Shown here: piece after piece, positions 24,026 through 35,850 of the stretch
Layout: each line of letters starts with the position of its first letter
Numbering within the stretch: position 1 is the first letter of the stretch
From: Sisyra terminalis
Lineage: Eukaryota; Arthropoda; Insecta; Neuroptera; Sisyridae
DNA length: 64,000 bases
Assembly: GCA_958496175.1 (NCBI GenBank)
Contig: OY292274.1
Span: forward strand, 54,384,630-54,448,629
Direction: 5' to 3'
Notes under the pieces: model-generated
What the model saw: the letters and a program-made list of their open reading frames with translations, nothing else
Told to the model about the DNA's origin: nothing
Databases searched by the model: none
Program-made: the position numbers and the translations under genes

Positions 24026-25875
24026 ATTTTTTAATTGAGTCTCAAAGACATATATAAATATATTATTATTTATTAATGTTAGTTGTTCACAAATAATTTT
24101 TTGAAATTTTATTGCTTCAACTTTCTGATTTTATACACTTATTTTCGTTAAACTATGGAACCTATACAAGAATAGTTCATATAAATTTTTAAAATAACCC
24201 ATTCAAAGAATGAAAAGCGGCCCATTATTGAGCCCAACATGGCGACTAATGTTCAAGCATCGGTCAAATATTAGCACTTATTATCAGCCTATCTGGATAA
24301 TAGCTGGGATAGTAATACTATGCCATGATTGACAATCGATCATCGACCAAACGTGGAAAATGAATATCACCCAAAAGCGTTGACCAAGTATCGGTCAACC
24401 TTTACTGTCCAATTAGGGTTACAATTTATTTTATGGAATTTCCGAATTTATGTTTAGTTTAAAACCACAAGGTAAAAGGATTTTAGGTTTCACTTGAGGC
24501 ATTGACATTAAAAAAAATATAAACTTCAAAAAATCAATTAAATATTTAATATTCATAAGTTGAAATAAATACAAGTCCATAAATTATAAAATTATAATAA
24601 TATAAATAATAATTAAATAAATTAACACACTACCCTTTCGATATTTGGTAAACGGACAAACCATTTATCATTATTATTGTTAGTATTAATGGTATTAGTT
24701 TTCTTTTATACAATAGTTCTTATGTTTCCAAGCGTATGTACTATGTATATGAAAATTTCTGGTACATTATTGTAAACTTTAATTAACAGACCATTCAAAA
24801 AGGAAGGAACTTCATTCTAACCGGACTTTACAGTATACTTCTCGTTTTCTTTAAATCGAAAATTTGAAACCAAAGGACATATATTTTTCTATTAATTTGA
24901 AGTTTGGATATAGCGATGTACGACAAAAACTAGAATTTTCCAATTTTTATAAATAAAAATTTATGCAAGGACTAAATCTACCTGGTTTTGGCTCGTAGCC
25001 ACTCCGTAAAATCATCTGGGCATAAGCTGGGAGAATATTCACAGAAACTTAGTTAAAAGGGGAAACCTAATTAGACCTTATAGGAATAACGTTAAGACTC
25101 AATAATCTTTCTAGAATTCAGTGCAGAAGAAGTCGGAAGAAAGGTCCTAAGAAATCAGAAGATGACGGGAAGAATATTAGGATTGTTTGAAGATTTGGGA
25201 TAAAATATAAGTCGGTAACCGTTTTGTTGATTTCGTTTGGTCGCTTATTGATAGTTTCTTCCCATAACCTGGCTTATATTTTATAAGAGTTGAAAAAGCA
25301 ATATTAACAAATATTTTTAAGGAATAACATCACATCGTTAAAAATTAATCGAAATTTGGCCTAAATCAACAATAACTATATCATAGTTCTTATACTACTT
25401 ATATTTAAAATAAATTTCTTATAAATTTTTTGTATACTACATCTACCCTCGAAAAACTGATTTACTTCAAAAAGACACACAGGCTTATTTAAATATTTGA
25501 CTGCACAAATAAATAATCCTTGTACTCCCGGCTCTACTGTTCAATGGCAAGCAACTACTTTCAGACACCATTGAACCTCTTCCTCCACCTAAAGAATAAA
25601 GGCGCCTCAATCACCATGATAATCACCATGAAGACCTCCTGATTTCAAATAATTAATAAAACTTTTTTTAGTGCGAAGTTGGTACCAACAACGAAAGTAT
25701 CATCAAAAACACAGTGGATCTACTGTTGAGTAGTGACCCAAGTTAAATGTCATTCTAACGAAAGAATTGACTAGTAAATCCCAAATACTTATATTAATTT
25801 TTAAATTTGGTCTGAAATCAATATTATGATACGTTTAGTATGTTTAAAAATGTGGTATTTATCTAATATATCTAG
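24026..25875. other. Non-coding DNA with two unclassified higher-GC blocks
   Basis: The blocks at 24.21-24.43 kb ('CAAGCATCGGTCAA' and 'CAAGTATCGGTCAACC' are near-direct repeats) and 24.96-25.26 kb look like old repeats. No protein, end structure or RNA was identified. Confidence 0.4.
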
Positions 25876-26701
25876 TAGGGTGATTTTTTTTGGGACTATT
25901 TTTTTTTGCTGCCATGCCGAAATTTTGTTGGAAATACTTCAAAAAAAATTCCCTGAAAGTTTGAGCTCTTAATATTAATATTAAGTACTCGTTCACAGCG
26001 TGTGAATATTTTCCATTTAAAATACACGTAAACTTTGATTTTTTTTTTAAATTTTTATAGTTCAGCGGCATTTTATGGTATCGCCTCGCTCAAAGTCGGG
26101 ATTTTTTTACAATTGTATTTCTATAAAAGTGCCTAATGCGGCAAAATCGTAATTTACAAGGACGAGGTAGTACAAGTCACTAAACCTAGATTTTTCATAG
26201 ATTTCTCGTTTTTCTCTCAGTAACTCATGATTTACAAGACCTACAAAAAAAATGTAAAAGGCAAATTTATAGGAAATTTAATTTCCTACAAAAAAGTTCC
26301 AGAAAACCAAATTGCTAAGATCGATATTTCTCGATTAATTAATAAATTAATAAATTCTCCTATTATAAAATTTTTACGGATTATTGAGTAAAGTATAAGA
26401 AAATATTGATTTTTTATTCCTTATTAAAAATTATTAAAAATAGGCACTTTTATAGAGCATACAATTGTAAAAAAATCCCGACTTTGAGCGAGGCGATACC
26501 ATAAAAAAACTGCTGAACTATAAAATTTAAAAAAAAAAACGAAGTTTACGTGTATTTTAAATCGAAAATATTCATACGCTGTGAAGGAGTACTTAATATT
26601 AATATTAAGAGCTCAAACTTTCAGGGATTTTTTTTTGAAGTATTTCCAACAAAATTTCGGCATGGGACCAAAAAAAAATAGTCCCAAAAAAAAATCACCC
26701 T
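25876..26701. mobile_element. TIR foldback element (AGGGTGATTTTTTT ends)
   Basis: This is a long palindrome. It begins AGGGTGATTTTTTTTGGGAC and ends with the inverted copy GTCCC...AATCACCCT. Arms of about 260 bp share 'AAAGTTTGAGCTCTTAATAT', 'TCAAAGTCGGGATTTTTTTA' and 'GAGGCGATACCATAAA', around a loop of about 300 bp (26.14-26.43 kb). The ends read TA-GGGTGAT...ATCACCC-TA, consistent with a TA target duplication as in the Tc1/mariner superfamily. No transposase is present. Frames on both strands come from the palindrome. Confidence 0.75.
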
Positions 26702-26772
26702 AATATCTAGTATAATAATTAAATTGTGGGCAATAAGGGCGAAGCTTCTTATGGAATCTTAGTTATTTTTTC

Positions 26773-26808
26773 GCTTACGTTTCGTCAGTTATTCCTGATT
26801 TCTTCAGG
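26773..26808 (-). repeat. Hammerhead-like hairpin motif, copy 6
   Basis: CTGAAGA, A, ATCAG...CTGAC (4-5 bp stem, GAATAA loop), GAAACGTAAGCG on the minus strand. It is in the left arm of the 26.7-27.2 kb palindrome. Confidence 0.45.
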
Positions 26809-27148
26809 GCTAAAAATTAAAAAAACTACTACACAAATGTCATACAAATAAGCTGTAAAATGACCCAACTGGTAGAACAACAGACCAAGAATACAATTTG
26901 GTATTGATAAATAAAAAATTGTTTAAAAATCATTATTGAAAAAACACACATATATTATAATATTATAATAATAATAATAATTGCTATTATTATTATAACA
27001 TGTTTGTTTGTGTTTTTTTCAATAATGTTTTTTAAACAATTTTTTATTTATCAATACCAAATTGTATTCTTGGTCTGTTGTTCTACCAGTTGGGTCATTT
27101 TACAGCTTACATTTATGACATTTGTGGAGTAATTTTTAAATTTTGAGC

Positions 27149-27185
27149 CCTGAAGAAGTCAGGAATAACTGACGAAAAAATAAAT
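27149..27185 (+). repeat. Hammerhead-like hairpin motif, copy 7
   Basis: CTGAAGA (27150-27156), A, GTCAG (27158-27162), loop GAATAA, CTGAC (27169-27173), GAAA. The C after GAAA is lost compared with the inverted partner. Confidence 0.45.
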
Positions 27186-27468
27186 AAGATTCCATAAGAA
27201 GCTTCGTTCACATTGCCCACAATTTAATTATTATATTTAAAAAGACAAGGACTTAAACAACATGGATATATCTAGTATATTTATCTAATATGAATATTAA
27301 TCTAAAATATTTCAGAATTCCTTAAAACAAATAGTTTTATTAGCATTGCTTACATTTTAGTTGTATTCCGTAAGTTTTTGATTCACGGACCTTAACCCTT
27401 ACATATTTCGTAGATCACAAATTTATAAGATGACCATGAATAATGTTCGTTTCTAACGAAATAATTCC

Positions 27469-27573
27469 ATGAGCTGCCCAAGCGATGAAACAATTACATT
27501 CCTGCATGAGAAATTTCCTAATCGTATTATTTCTAGAAGCGAGACACCAATTGTCCGTCTAGAATCTAAATAG
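27469..27573 (+). pseudogene. Transposase fragment, IS630/Tc1-mariner superfamily
   Basis: A 34-codon frame reads 'DETITFLHEKFPNRIISRSE' and ends in a stop. It resembles the stretch before the third catalytic acid of insect Tc1/mariner-like transposases (pattern: ..T..FL.EKFPGR.ISRNGD..WP...CDLTPLD). The catalytic block itself is not preserved; the sequence after the stop ('NVTAFF' in frame) is only vaguely like the expected CDLTPLDFF. No terminal repeats were identified. The family assignment rests on this short match. Confidence 0.4.
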
Positions 27574-28987
27574 ATTGTAAGATTCAACGTCACTGCATTT
27601 TTCCACTTGAAAATACGTGAAAACGAATTTCTATCCCAATATAAAACATACTTTCCTAAAGCATACTCTTTGCCTAAAACATTTAAACGTCATTCCATGT
27701 CATCCAAAAGATGAAGTAAAGCAGAACAATTTTATAAGAACGTGATTTTTTTCGGAAATCCAAATAAGCAGGAGAAATGGTTGGCGTGTTTACAGCACGG
27801 AAATTTTGACTTATTCGTTAGCGACTTACGGCTCTCTTCAAACAAAACATTTTTTTTCCATTAATTTAAATCGTCCTTTGGAATGAAATCTCGAGAAAAA
27901 CTTTATAAAAGTTTTGATAAGTTTATAAAATACTCAACAGTAAACTTGTTTGAATTTGAAAGTTACCATAATATAATTTATTTCCGAATAAGATTTCTTT
28001 TTAAGCTCTTTTTAAATGTATTGATCGAATGTTTGATTGATTCAAAGTCATTTCAATTTTCTAACAAGATTAAGTTTAAATTAATTTGTCAAAGTACTCC
28101 GCCACTATCTCGCAATCACAAGTTTCTCAATATCAATCTGGTTTTCTTAGCAATTTAGTCTTTTCTTGATTTTGCTCAATTTATTTCAATAGATTAAAAA
28201 GTTCTTTTTAACCTTTATATTTCAAATAAATATTAATTTGCTGGAAAAATATGTAATATATTTAATAACAATTATCAATTGAAGTGGTTGTTTAACTTTT
28301 TTGTGACTTACATTGTAAAATAAGAGAACTTTTAACAGCTTTAAAGTAATGTTATTTTAAAATTAATTAGTAGACCCCACAGATGTTATGCAGAGGAAAA
28401 AATAATTTAAATTTAAAAAAAAAAAACAGTGTTATATTTATTCAAATTAAAAATATAAATTAAAGGTTTTTCCAACTCGAGCAAAGCTTTATGTTTATGT
28501 TCTACACTTGTTATTTAATTTTTTTATGAACATAGCATAGGATTTCAAATGCGGAAGAGATGAAATTGGAAAGATAATTATATTTACTATTGTGATTTAA
28601 GTTAAACTCTTGGTTGCAACGTGTATAAATGTAAACATCTCTGAGCTATGCAAATTTCCTGTATCAGCTTAGAAAATTGCATTTTAAAACGTACTTAATA
28701 GGCATATTTGCAGTTTTAAATTATACTGCAAAAGATAATGAGTTAAAAGTAAGTGGAATAAAATCATAATTTTCGTCAATGTTCTTATATATATAATATA
28801 AGCCGTTTATTTTGAAAGTGACCTAAGTCTATTTTAAGAATGGTTCCTATACTGTTTTCTTTTTCCAATTACGAAAACAAAAGTTCAAACATTTTCTTAT
28901 TTATTTTTCAAAAATCAAAGAATTTATTACTGCTGAATCAAAAACTAATATTAAAGCAATAATATGCGGATTTATAAATTTCAATAT
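27574..28987. other. AT-rich non-coding DNA
   Basis: A 91-codon frame at 27.88-28.16 kb has no domain and low-complexity composition. Nothing else is supported up to the LTR. Confidence 0.45.
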
Positions 28988-29436
28988 TGTAACGTGACGT
29001 CTCAAATCTGTATTAAGGTGGCGTTTATTCGTTCTTTTAATTTCTTTTGGAAATAAATAATCACTTTCACACTAAACAATCACTTTTTTATTACACTTGG
29101 ATACACTTTTTATTACACAATTACACTTGTCAACACAATCACTCAAATGACAAATGACCTTGTAATCGCTTTGTTGTAACGGAAATTCACAACAGAATTT
29201 CTATACGGAACTCTGATACAAAACTATACCTGGGCTTGAGCTGAGTGACTTATATACCCGCAACCCAACCTTCTAGAATGTACTCCATTGTTCGCCAACG
29301 TTCCACCACCTACTAGATATTTCCAGAACAATCTATATGTACATTCGCATTGGAGGGAGAGAGATAGAATTCACTCAGCCAATCGCGTGCCGGTATGGCA
29401 CAAAGAGAAAGACAGACTTCTTCCTTTTCTGTTACA
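28988..29436 (-). mobile_element. Solo LTR of a Ty3/gypsy-like element, minus orientation
   Basis: This 449-bp LTR runs on the minus strand from TGTAACAG-type to GTTACA-type ends and is flanked on both sides by ATAT (28984-28987 and 29437-29440). That is the 4-bp alternating duplication typical of gypsy-group integrases. It has a TATATAA promoter (29250-29256 region, read on the minus strand) followed by 'GTCACTCAGCTCAAGCCCAG', and a 3' half with repeated 'ACAAGTGTAATTGTGTAAT'-type words. A sister copy lies at 31322-31806. No internal gag/pol/env sequence is adjacent, so it is a solo LTR left by recombination. Short frames inside it are shadows. Confidence 0.85.
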
Positions 29437-31321
29437 ATATGAACAAAAGTTGGTCTCAAAAAACCAATATGATTGTGTATTAACCGGAGAATTATCTTAT
29501 ATTGCCCATCATATAGACAATTCATAATACATACCTACTATAAAACCATACTTCCAGAATACTATTGTATCATATTAATGTAATAGGCTACTATTTCATT
29601 GTTGTATAATATTATATTTTCTAGTCATTAATGATCTTTGTTGTTAAAGAAGGACTAAATAATAATAAAAAAATTAATCTGTTTGAACCACTTGTATTTA
29701 CTAGTGCTTAAGATTAAACTGTTCTTGAAGAGGACTTAGGTCACTTTCAAAATTAATGGCTCCTTTATTGAAAGTGTATGAAAACTGATTCGACAACTTT
29801 TAGCGATAATTTAACAGCACTTTAAAGAGTATTTACCTAACTCCAAAACTTAATAAAGAAGTATCGAAATCATCAGATATATTTTTGGAGGATCAGCCTA
29901 ACGACACTCTAAGGATACTTTCCGAACTTTTAAAAGACGGAAATACGATATGTAGACCAGTTGTGTTGTAAAATTTGCAAACAATCATAATCATTATTAA
30001 AAATTAGTAGTTTTTACTCAGCATAGAATAAGGGTGCAGATCTATAAATGATATTTGAAATTTACAATTGTTAACAAATAGTGCAACAAACATCAATCAA
30101 AAATAATAATTGATGTCACATTAGTATTTTTCTATTAAATATTCTTTTCTTTTCGACGACGTCCCTCTTTCCAAAACTCCTTATGAATATTACATTTCAC
30201 ACTTTAATGCCATTTTTTCAAATTTTCTTTCACTCTTTAATTGGTGTTTGACATTTATAAAATTGCTACTAAAAATTTTTCATATTGTAGGTTGGTTATT
30301 ATTTCAACGTTTCTTCAGAGTTTTTAAACTAGTTTAACCCTTGCAAAGTTCTTCCATTTAATCCGTCGTTTTGTTTGGGACTGTTATACCACATAATGTA
30401 TTGCTAACACACAAGAACTAAAGTTCAATAAAAACTACCAATATCTCACATGAAAAGGAGTGAAATCCCAAAATATGTAGTCTTAAATAAGCTGCCAAGA
30501 TTCACAAGTTTACAACGCTTTCATTATTAAAGAGTTCTCAAGAAGAGTTCTTAAAGTTCCTCAAGTTCCAAAGTCCTATCTCTACAAATTCTACATCTTG
30601 ATCAAAAATTTTGGTTTGTTCATTTCATGAAACTACTGCATTACTTACCACTAAAGAACAGGGACTTAATACCATGCATTATGCATGCAAATAAAATTTA
30701 ATGTTATATATTTATATAAATTATATCTTTATTGTTTACTCCCTTTTAAATTTATGTCACACCACCTACAGTTTTGCTTTGTTTAGTCCTATGCATGCAA
30801 TTTTATAGAGTTATCATACGATTTTATTTCACTAATGTTAAATTATTTGTGCCAACTGTAATTCTTTCATAAAACCGCTTGTAACTATACTTTTTGACAT
30901 AAATGTAGATAATTCTGTAGAGTTAGAACTTCTATGATAACTTGATAATTTGCAACAGTGAAAGCTTTATGAGCTTGTGAGTCTAAGCATTTTTTTTGTA
31001 TTTTTATATAAAAATAAATTCGTTTAGTGCTACTGCACTTGTACAAATGAATCTTAAATATTTGTTTTACTTATAATTAATAATTATTACAAACACATTT
31101 TCAGCTTTGTCTTTATTATAGTTTACAATTGTCCCAAACTAATAATACAACCAAATCAAATGATTATCTTCTTAATTAGAATTAGATGACAACTTTATAT
31201 AATTCTGACACCCTCACGAAAAATGTATGTATCTTTTTTATATTCCTGATGCAATTATCTGAAAATAGATCAAGAATAATAGTTATGATATTAGGATTAT
31301 TACAATCCAAATCTAAAATAT
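29437..31321. other. Non-coding spacer between two opposed solo LTRs
   Basis: No retroviral or retrotransposon protein motif was seen in this 1.9-kb interval, so the two LTRs are not the ends of one element. A possible degenerate hairpin motif at 30.30-30.32 kb (CTGAAGA...GAAA on the minus strand) lacks the stem. Confidence 0.55.
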
Positions 31322-31806
31322 TGTAACAGAAAGGGACAAAGTCTGTCTCTTTCTTTGGCTGAGTGATTTCTATCTCTCTTCCACCAATGCGAATGTACAT
31401 ATAGATTGTTATGGAAACATCCCGTAGGTGGTGGAACGTTGGCGAACAATGGAGTACATTGTTACAGGATGGAGTACAATGGAGTACACAAATGTTGGGT
31501 TGTGGGTATATAAGTCGCTCAGCTCAAGCCCAGGGATAGTTCTGTATCAGAGTTCCGTATAGAAATTCAGTTGTAAATTTCCGTTGCAACAAAGCGATTA
31601 CAAGGCTATTTTTAGGGTGATTTGAATTAAAAGTGATTATTGTCATTTAAGTGATTGTGTTGACAAGTGTAATTGTGTAATAAAAAGTGTATACAAGTGT
31701 AATAAAAAAAGTGTTTGTGAAGTGTGAAAGTGATTATTTATTTCCAAAAGAAATTAAAAGAACGAATGAATGCCATCTCAATACAGTTTTGAGACGTCAC
31801 GTTACA
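31322..31806 (+). mobile_element. Solo LTR of the same Ty3/gypsy-like family, plus orientation
   Basis: A 485-bp LTR begins TGTAACAGAAAGG and ends GACGTCACGTTACA, with ATAT on each side (31318-31321 and 31807-31810). It is clearly homologous to the minus-strand copy at 29.0-29.4 kb. TATATAA lies at 31507-31513. It is longer because the single 'ATGGAGTAC' word of the sister copy is amplified three times here (31.45-31.48 kb). No internal region is attached. Because each LTR has its own ATAT duplication, they are two separate insertions. Confidence 0.87.
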
Positions 31807-34490
31807 ATATATTTTCTCAAGTCATTCAACTTTATGCACTGACCCAATATATGACTCGTTTATTTTGAAAGTGGCGTAAGTCCATTTCAAGGACGGTCTA
31901 TATGGTGATACTTCTTCTTGTACCTAGAACAAAGTATGTTAATTATTAACTACTAAGTTTTCAGAAATTACTGATTTCATTTTAGTTGTTAACAAAAACG
32001 CCAATTATTCCCTCCTCGTTAGTATCTTATATTTCTATGGTTAAAAATGATAACATCATAGGGATTGTTCTTTAATGGACTTAACTCACTTTCTAAATAA
32101 ACGATTTATATATTCAATATTTTGTCTACTATTTACCTCTAAATAGACATCAAAATTTGTTGAGGCATCTAAGTATGCATCTTTGTGTATAATTTTTGTA
32201 TATTTTTTTTGTTGAAACCTACAATTTTCGTAATGTTTGGATAATTTAAGTGGTATATGCTTTTTCATAAGTGATGAGACCTTAGATCTTCACTCCCGCA
32301 AATTAAGACTGAAGAAATTTACGTATATATGTATTAGGTGCACACGAACGTAGGAGAATTGAAAAAGAAATAGTTTAGGATTATATTTTTTTGGTTTTGG
32401 GTGTTCGTTTTGATTTTTTGTAGGCCATTTATAAACTCTGAAAAAAAAACATGAAATTTACATTATTTTTTGGTTGCTTGATGAGTACTATTTCATCGGA
32501 ACTTTTTTAACCGTAATTGTGCAAAGAAATAGTTACTTATGAATAAATCTTCGTAAATTTGAAATTTGTGAATTAAATTAGCTAATGACATGCAAATGGT
32601 AAATTATATGTGAGGCGCTTTATAAATACAACTACCTATGTAGGAAGGTAGATACAGAGGATGGAAACGGAAAGCTCTAGAAACCACGATGTGTTTGAAC
32701 TGAAAGCGGTCGCTTTTACATACGGGGCCAGGTTGTACAAGATTGCTCTCCTTACCCCAAGTTCGAACATTTATTTTGGTCACGTAGAACAAGTATACCC
32801 CACAAACGTCGTTTCCGATGAGGTTTTGTATGGGAATTTACGCCAACGATGTGTAATGACGACGAACATGTCACTAAATTTCGACTTGTTTATTGTGTGC
32901 CAAAATTTAGTCACATCGAACTGACGCTTTTAGGTCAACTATTTAATTTTTTTACCCTGTAAAATTTAAATTTTGTTTCACGAAAAAAACAGGTAATTTT
33001 TTGATAAAAATGTACGGAAATAAATCACTAGTTTTATCACGAACATTTAATCAAAAACGAACCATATTTGAACGTCAATTTAAATTTCTATCTTATTTAA
33101 CATAATAAAAACCAAAAAGGAAAAATTTAATTTAAATTATTCGTCATCTCTCATAAAAACATTAAATTTCTTCCGAAATTTAAACATAAAAATAACATTA
33201 TTGTTTCCATTACAAGCTAAAAATCTTTTCTTCCTCCCTTGAGGTTAATTGAATGAAAGAAGCTAAATTTTAGGGACTTCAAAATAAATGAGAAATATAA
33301 GTGCATTAATACTGCACAAGCATTAATATAAGTATTGAAGAAAATCAATATAAAGGGAATTTGATTAAAAGGAAGAACAAAGACTTAAATTATAATTGAA
33401 TTATCAGATAAAATATTATTTAAACGAATATCTCAAGTTCGCGCTTCGAAGACAAGACAATATTTCCGGGGTTAGAACAATATTATCAGAAAATGAACAT
33501 AGCAGGTAACATTAACAGTTAAATATTATGAGCATTAATATTAACTCTGCTGGGCCCGTTTTCATATTAAATTATCATTTTTGAGTTATTTGATATTTCT
33601 CATTTAATAATCTGTTTGAAAGATTTGAAATATTAGATAATATTATATTATGAAATATTATTCGCTACTTTCGTCTCTTTTCCACTGTTTTTTCTTGGCC
33701 TTAGTTCTTCGATGTCTGCATTTTTTCGATAGCTCGCTATTTTTGATTTGTTGAAATAGATATTGTAAATGATACCAGTAAACAACATTTATATTTTTGT
33801 TTGATAAAATGGACATAAAAGTTAAAAAAAAGAATAGATAAAATACAATATTCAAAAAATCAAAATCCATAAAATCTTTTATAAGACAAACGAATTTAGA
33901 GCATTTTTACAATTCAGCAATATGAAAGTATATTACTCTTGTCTTCTATATCTATGTCGCGTATTGTAACGAGACTATCGTCTATTTATTTTGAACGATT
34001 TATATGAAACAAAAGGAGAAATGCTCAAAATGCTCATGTAGTTAAGGATATTTTATGCATGAATTTACGCATTGTTCGTATGTACAAGTACGTCTATAAC
34101 AGTAAACTATAAAGTTATTTGTTTTCGCCAATTTTGATATCATAATCCATATGAAAAATTCAATAGTAAGTTGAAGAGAATTGAAGTTTATATTGATTTA
34201 TATATGAAAAATGATGAAAAAATACTTAATTTGAGCAATTCAACAATATAATCGAAAATATTTCATACCAATTATTTTAGGTATCATTTTAGGCTTGGGG
34301 TTTTAGAAGATTGATTATCAAAGACTATAAAAAATAAAATTTATAAATTCAAGTATATGTATAATCTTTTAATATAATTTTTACTTTAAAACTGTCATTG
34401 TTTGGGTTCTCCTTTAAATTTAACAATACATAAAGTCGGAAACTTTTAACATTTAATACGCAGGAACAAAAAAAATCGAAAAAAAATTTA
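31807..34490. other. Non-coding DNA with one unexplained higher-GC block
   Basis: The block 32640-32935 is distinctly richer in GC and in CpG than its surroundings. It has an 87-codon plus-strand frame (32661-32924) without any recognised motif, and an overlapping minus-strand frame. It could be an exon, a regulatory element or an old repeat; no call is made. Confidence 0.4.
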
Positions 34491-34492
34491 TA

Positions 34493-35287
34493 TACTGGAG
34501 GTGTCAATATGAATCCGGATGATTGTCAATGAATTATTTTTTTTTGTTTTGATAATTGACAGAGATTTTCAATTTGCCAAAAGGATAAATTTCCCTACAA
34601 CTTCATCATTTTTAATCGCATTGAACATGTCGAATTTTGTACCAAAAAATAGGTACAATTCGCGGACAGTTTTAACTTTCAATTGCTAGTTAAACAAAAA
34701 TTGCATTGGAATCGCATCGAATGCTTGTTAAAGCTTTTGTTGAGTATACTTTTAAGAAATTTCAGTGTTTTAAAGGATTTAAAATAATTAAAAGAGGTGA
34801 TATCAACTTGGAGATCGAGGAACGTGGAAGATTACCGACAAAGTAGAAGATATCGAATATTAAACATTGTTGGGTGAGAATGACAATTAAACCCAATGAC
34901 AACTTGCAATAGTAGATTTAAATCAAGCATTACCGCAAGAAACGGCCAGAATATCAAAATAGGTAATACAAAGTAATTTTGCAGCATATTAATTCCCCTG
35001 GTCATAAAGAAAAACCAATAAAAGGATATGATTGAGGCATTAATTTTGGAAATTCTTTCGCAAGAGGCTTATTCTTCAGACTTGCCCCCTTTAGATTATT
35101 ACTTTTATACATCAATGGAACATGCATTTGCTAAGCATCACTTCATATCTTACAAAGATCTAGGAGAAAGATGCCAAAAACGTGTAGGTAAAAGAAGGAA
35201 TAATTTTGAATAAAATAAGGATTTTGCTTTGAATTAATGAAAGCTTTTTTTCAGAAAAAAAATCCGGTTTTATATTAAGACATCTAA
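34493..35287 (+). mobile_element. Internally deleted mariner element
   Basis: Inverted ends are present: left AGGTGTCAATATGAATCCGGAT (34499-34520), and right, read inward, AGATGTCTTAATATAAAACCGGAT, both next to TA. Inside are remnants of a mariner transposase in order. First is an N-terminal helix-turn-helix part, 'FKGFKIIKRGDINLE..ER' (34.76-34.83 kb). A second piece reads 'EDIEY*TLLGENDN*TQ' and 'ATARISK'-like sequence to about 34.96 kb, with stops and frame shifts. The C-terminal catalytic end follows, 'AYSSDLPPLDYYFYTSMEHA' (35064-35123; family: YSPDLAPSDYHLF.SM.H.L). The middle with the first two catalytic acids is deleted. At about 795 bp against roughly 1.3 kb for intact mariners, it is dead. 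Confidence 0.85.
35028..35213 (+). pseudogene. Mariner transposase C-terminal fragment
   Basis: This 61-codon open stretch carries the third catalytic block of a mariner transposase: S-D-L-P-P-L-D-Y-Y in place of the usual SPDLAPSDYH, then 'FISYKDLGERCQKRVGKRRN' (family: F.SYEE....+.+..). It lies near the right end of the deleted element. The Pro-Asp pair of the motif is changed to Ser-Asp, a sign of decay. Confidence 0.75.
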
Positions 35288-35850
35288 TATAGTTACCAAA
35301 AGAAAAGTAAAGAATCTCTTGGGGTTAAAAAATAATTAATAATGATTGTTTTCACAAATAAATTATATTAAGTATTATATATTATTTAAAAATTTATCAG
35401 GCTCGTAAAAAATAGTATATTTTAATCCCACTCATTTCGGTAATCATTATAAACTGTTCTGTCAACAAAAGCTCTATGTAATACAGGAAAAAATAATTCT
35501 CAAACGGTTTGTGAACTGTTCATACGTCGTTCTTTTTTCCCCGTACTTCATTGCGGAAAACTTCCTTACGAGAAGCACCACAAGTCTGTCTAGGGGTCAC
35601 CACAAATGTTAATACTAGGAATGCCTCAATCCCGAATTTTGTTGGTAACATAGTAGCACACCCAAGGATTCTAACTGCTGAATGATATCTGCTAACAAAT
35701 AGCCTGTGTATGCAAATGAAGAAAGATGGGGAGTAGGTGATAATAATTCTTTTACAATTTAAAGTTCATAATACATAATAATATTTCTGTGGTAAATCAT
35801 ACTCCCATACAAATTATTAATCCTTCATATTTCTTCACATATGTGCTCAA
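35288..35850. other. Non-coding DNA
   Basis: Nothing is recognised between the mariner and the next TIR element. Confidence 0.45.

Larger units (their letters stand above)
26713..27234. mobile_element. Palindromic element next to the AGGGTGAT element
   Basis: Left arm from TAATAATTAAATTGTGGGCA, right arm ending TGCCCACAATTTAATTATTA; the arms share 'GAATACAATTTGGTATTGAT' and 'TGACCCAACTGGTAGAACAA'. The centre is an ATT/TAT microsatellite (26.94-27.00 kb). Each arm carries a hammerhead-like motif: minus strand 26808-26773, and plus strand 27150-27180 with a perfect GTCAG/CTGAC stem. It begins only 12 bp after the previous palindrome. Confidence 0.75.

Noticed and set aside
25859..26071. Minus-strand 70-codon frame
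   Set aside because: It comes from the AGGGTGAT foldback arm and is poly-Lys/Phe rich.
26940..27005. Possible CRISPR-like or satellite array
   Set aside because: It is a simple ATT/TAT microsatellite at the centre of a palindrome; no regular spacers.
29288..29527. Overlapping frames on both strands, and a similar one at 31182-31400
   Set aside because: They lie in LTR sequence and have no protein homology by eye.
30297..30320. A further hammerhead-like motif (CTGAAGA...GAAA, minus strand)
   Set aside because: The stem between the two boxes is missing.
28988..31806. Idea that the two LTR copies flank one full provirus
   Set aside because: They are in opposite orientation, each has its own ATAT duplication, and no gag/pol/env motif lies between.
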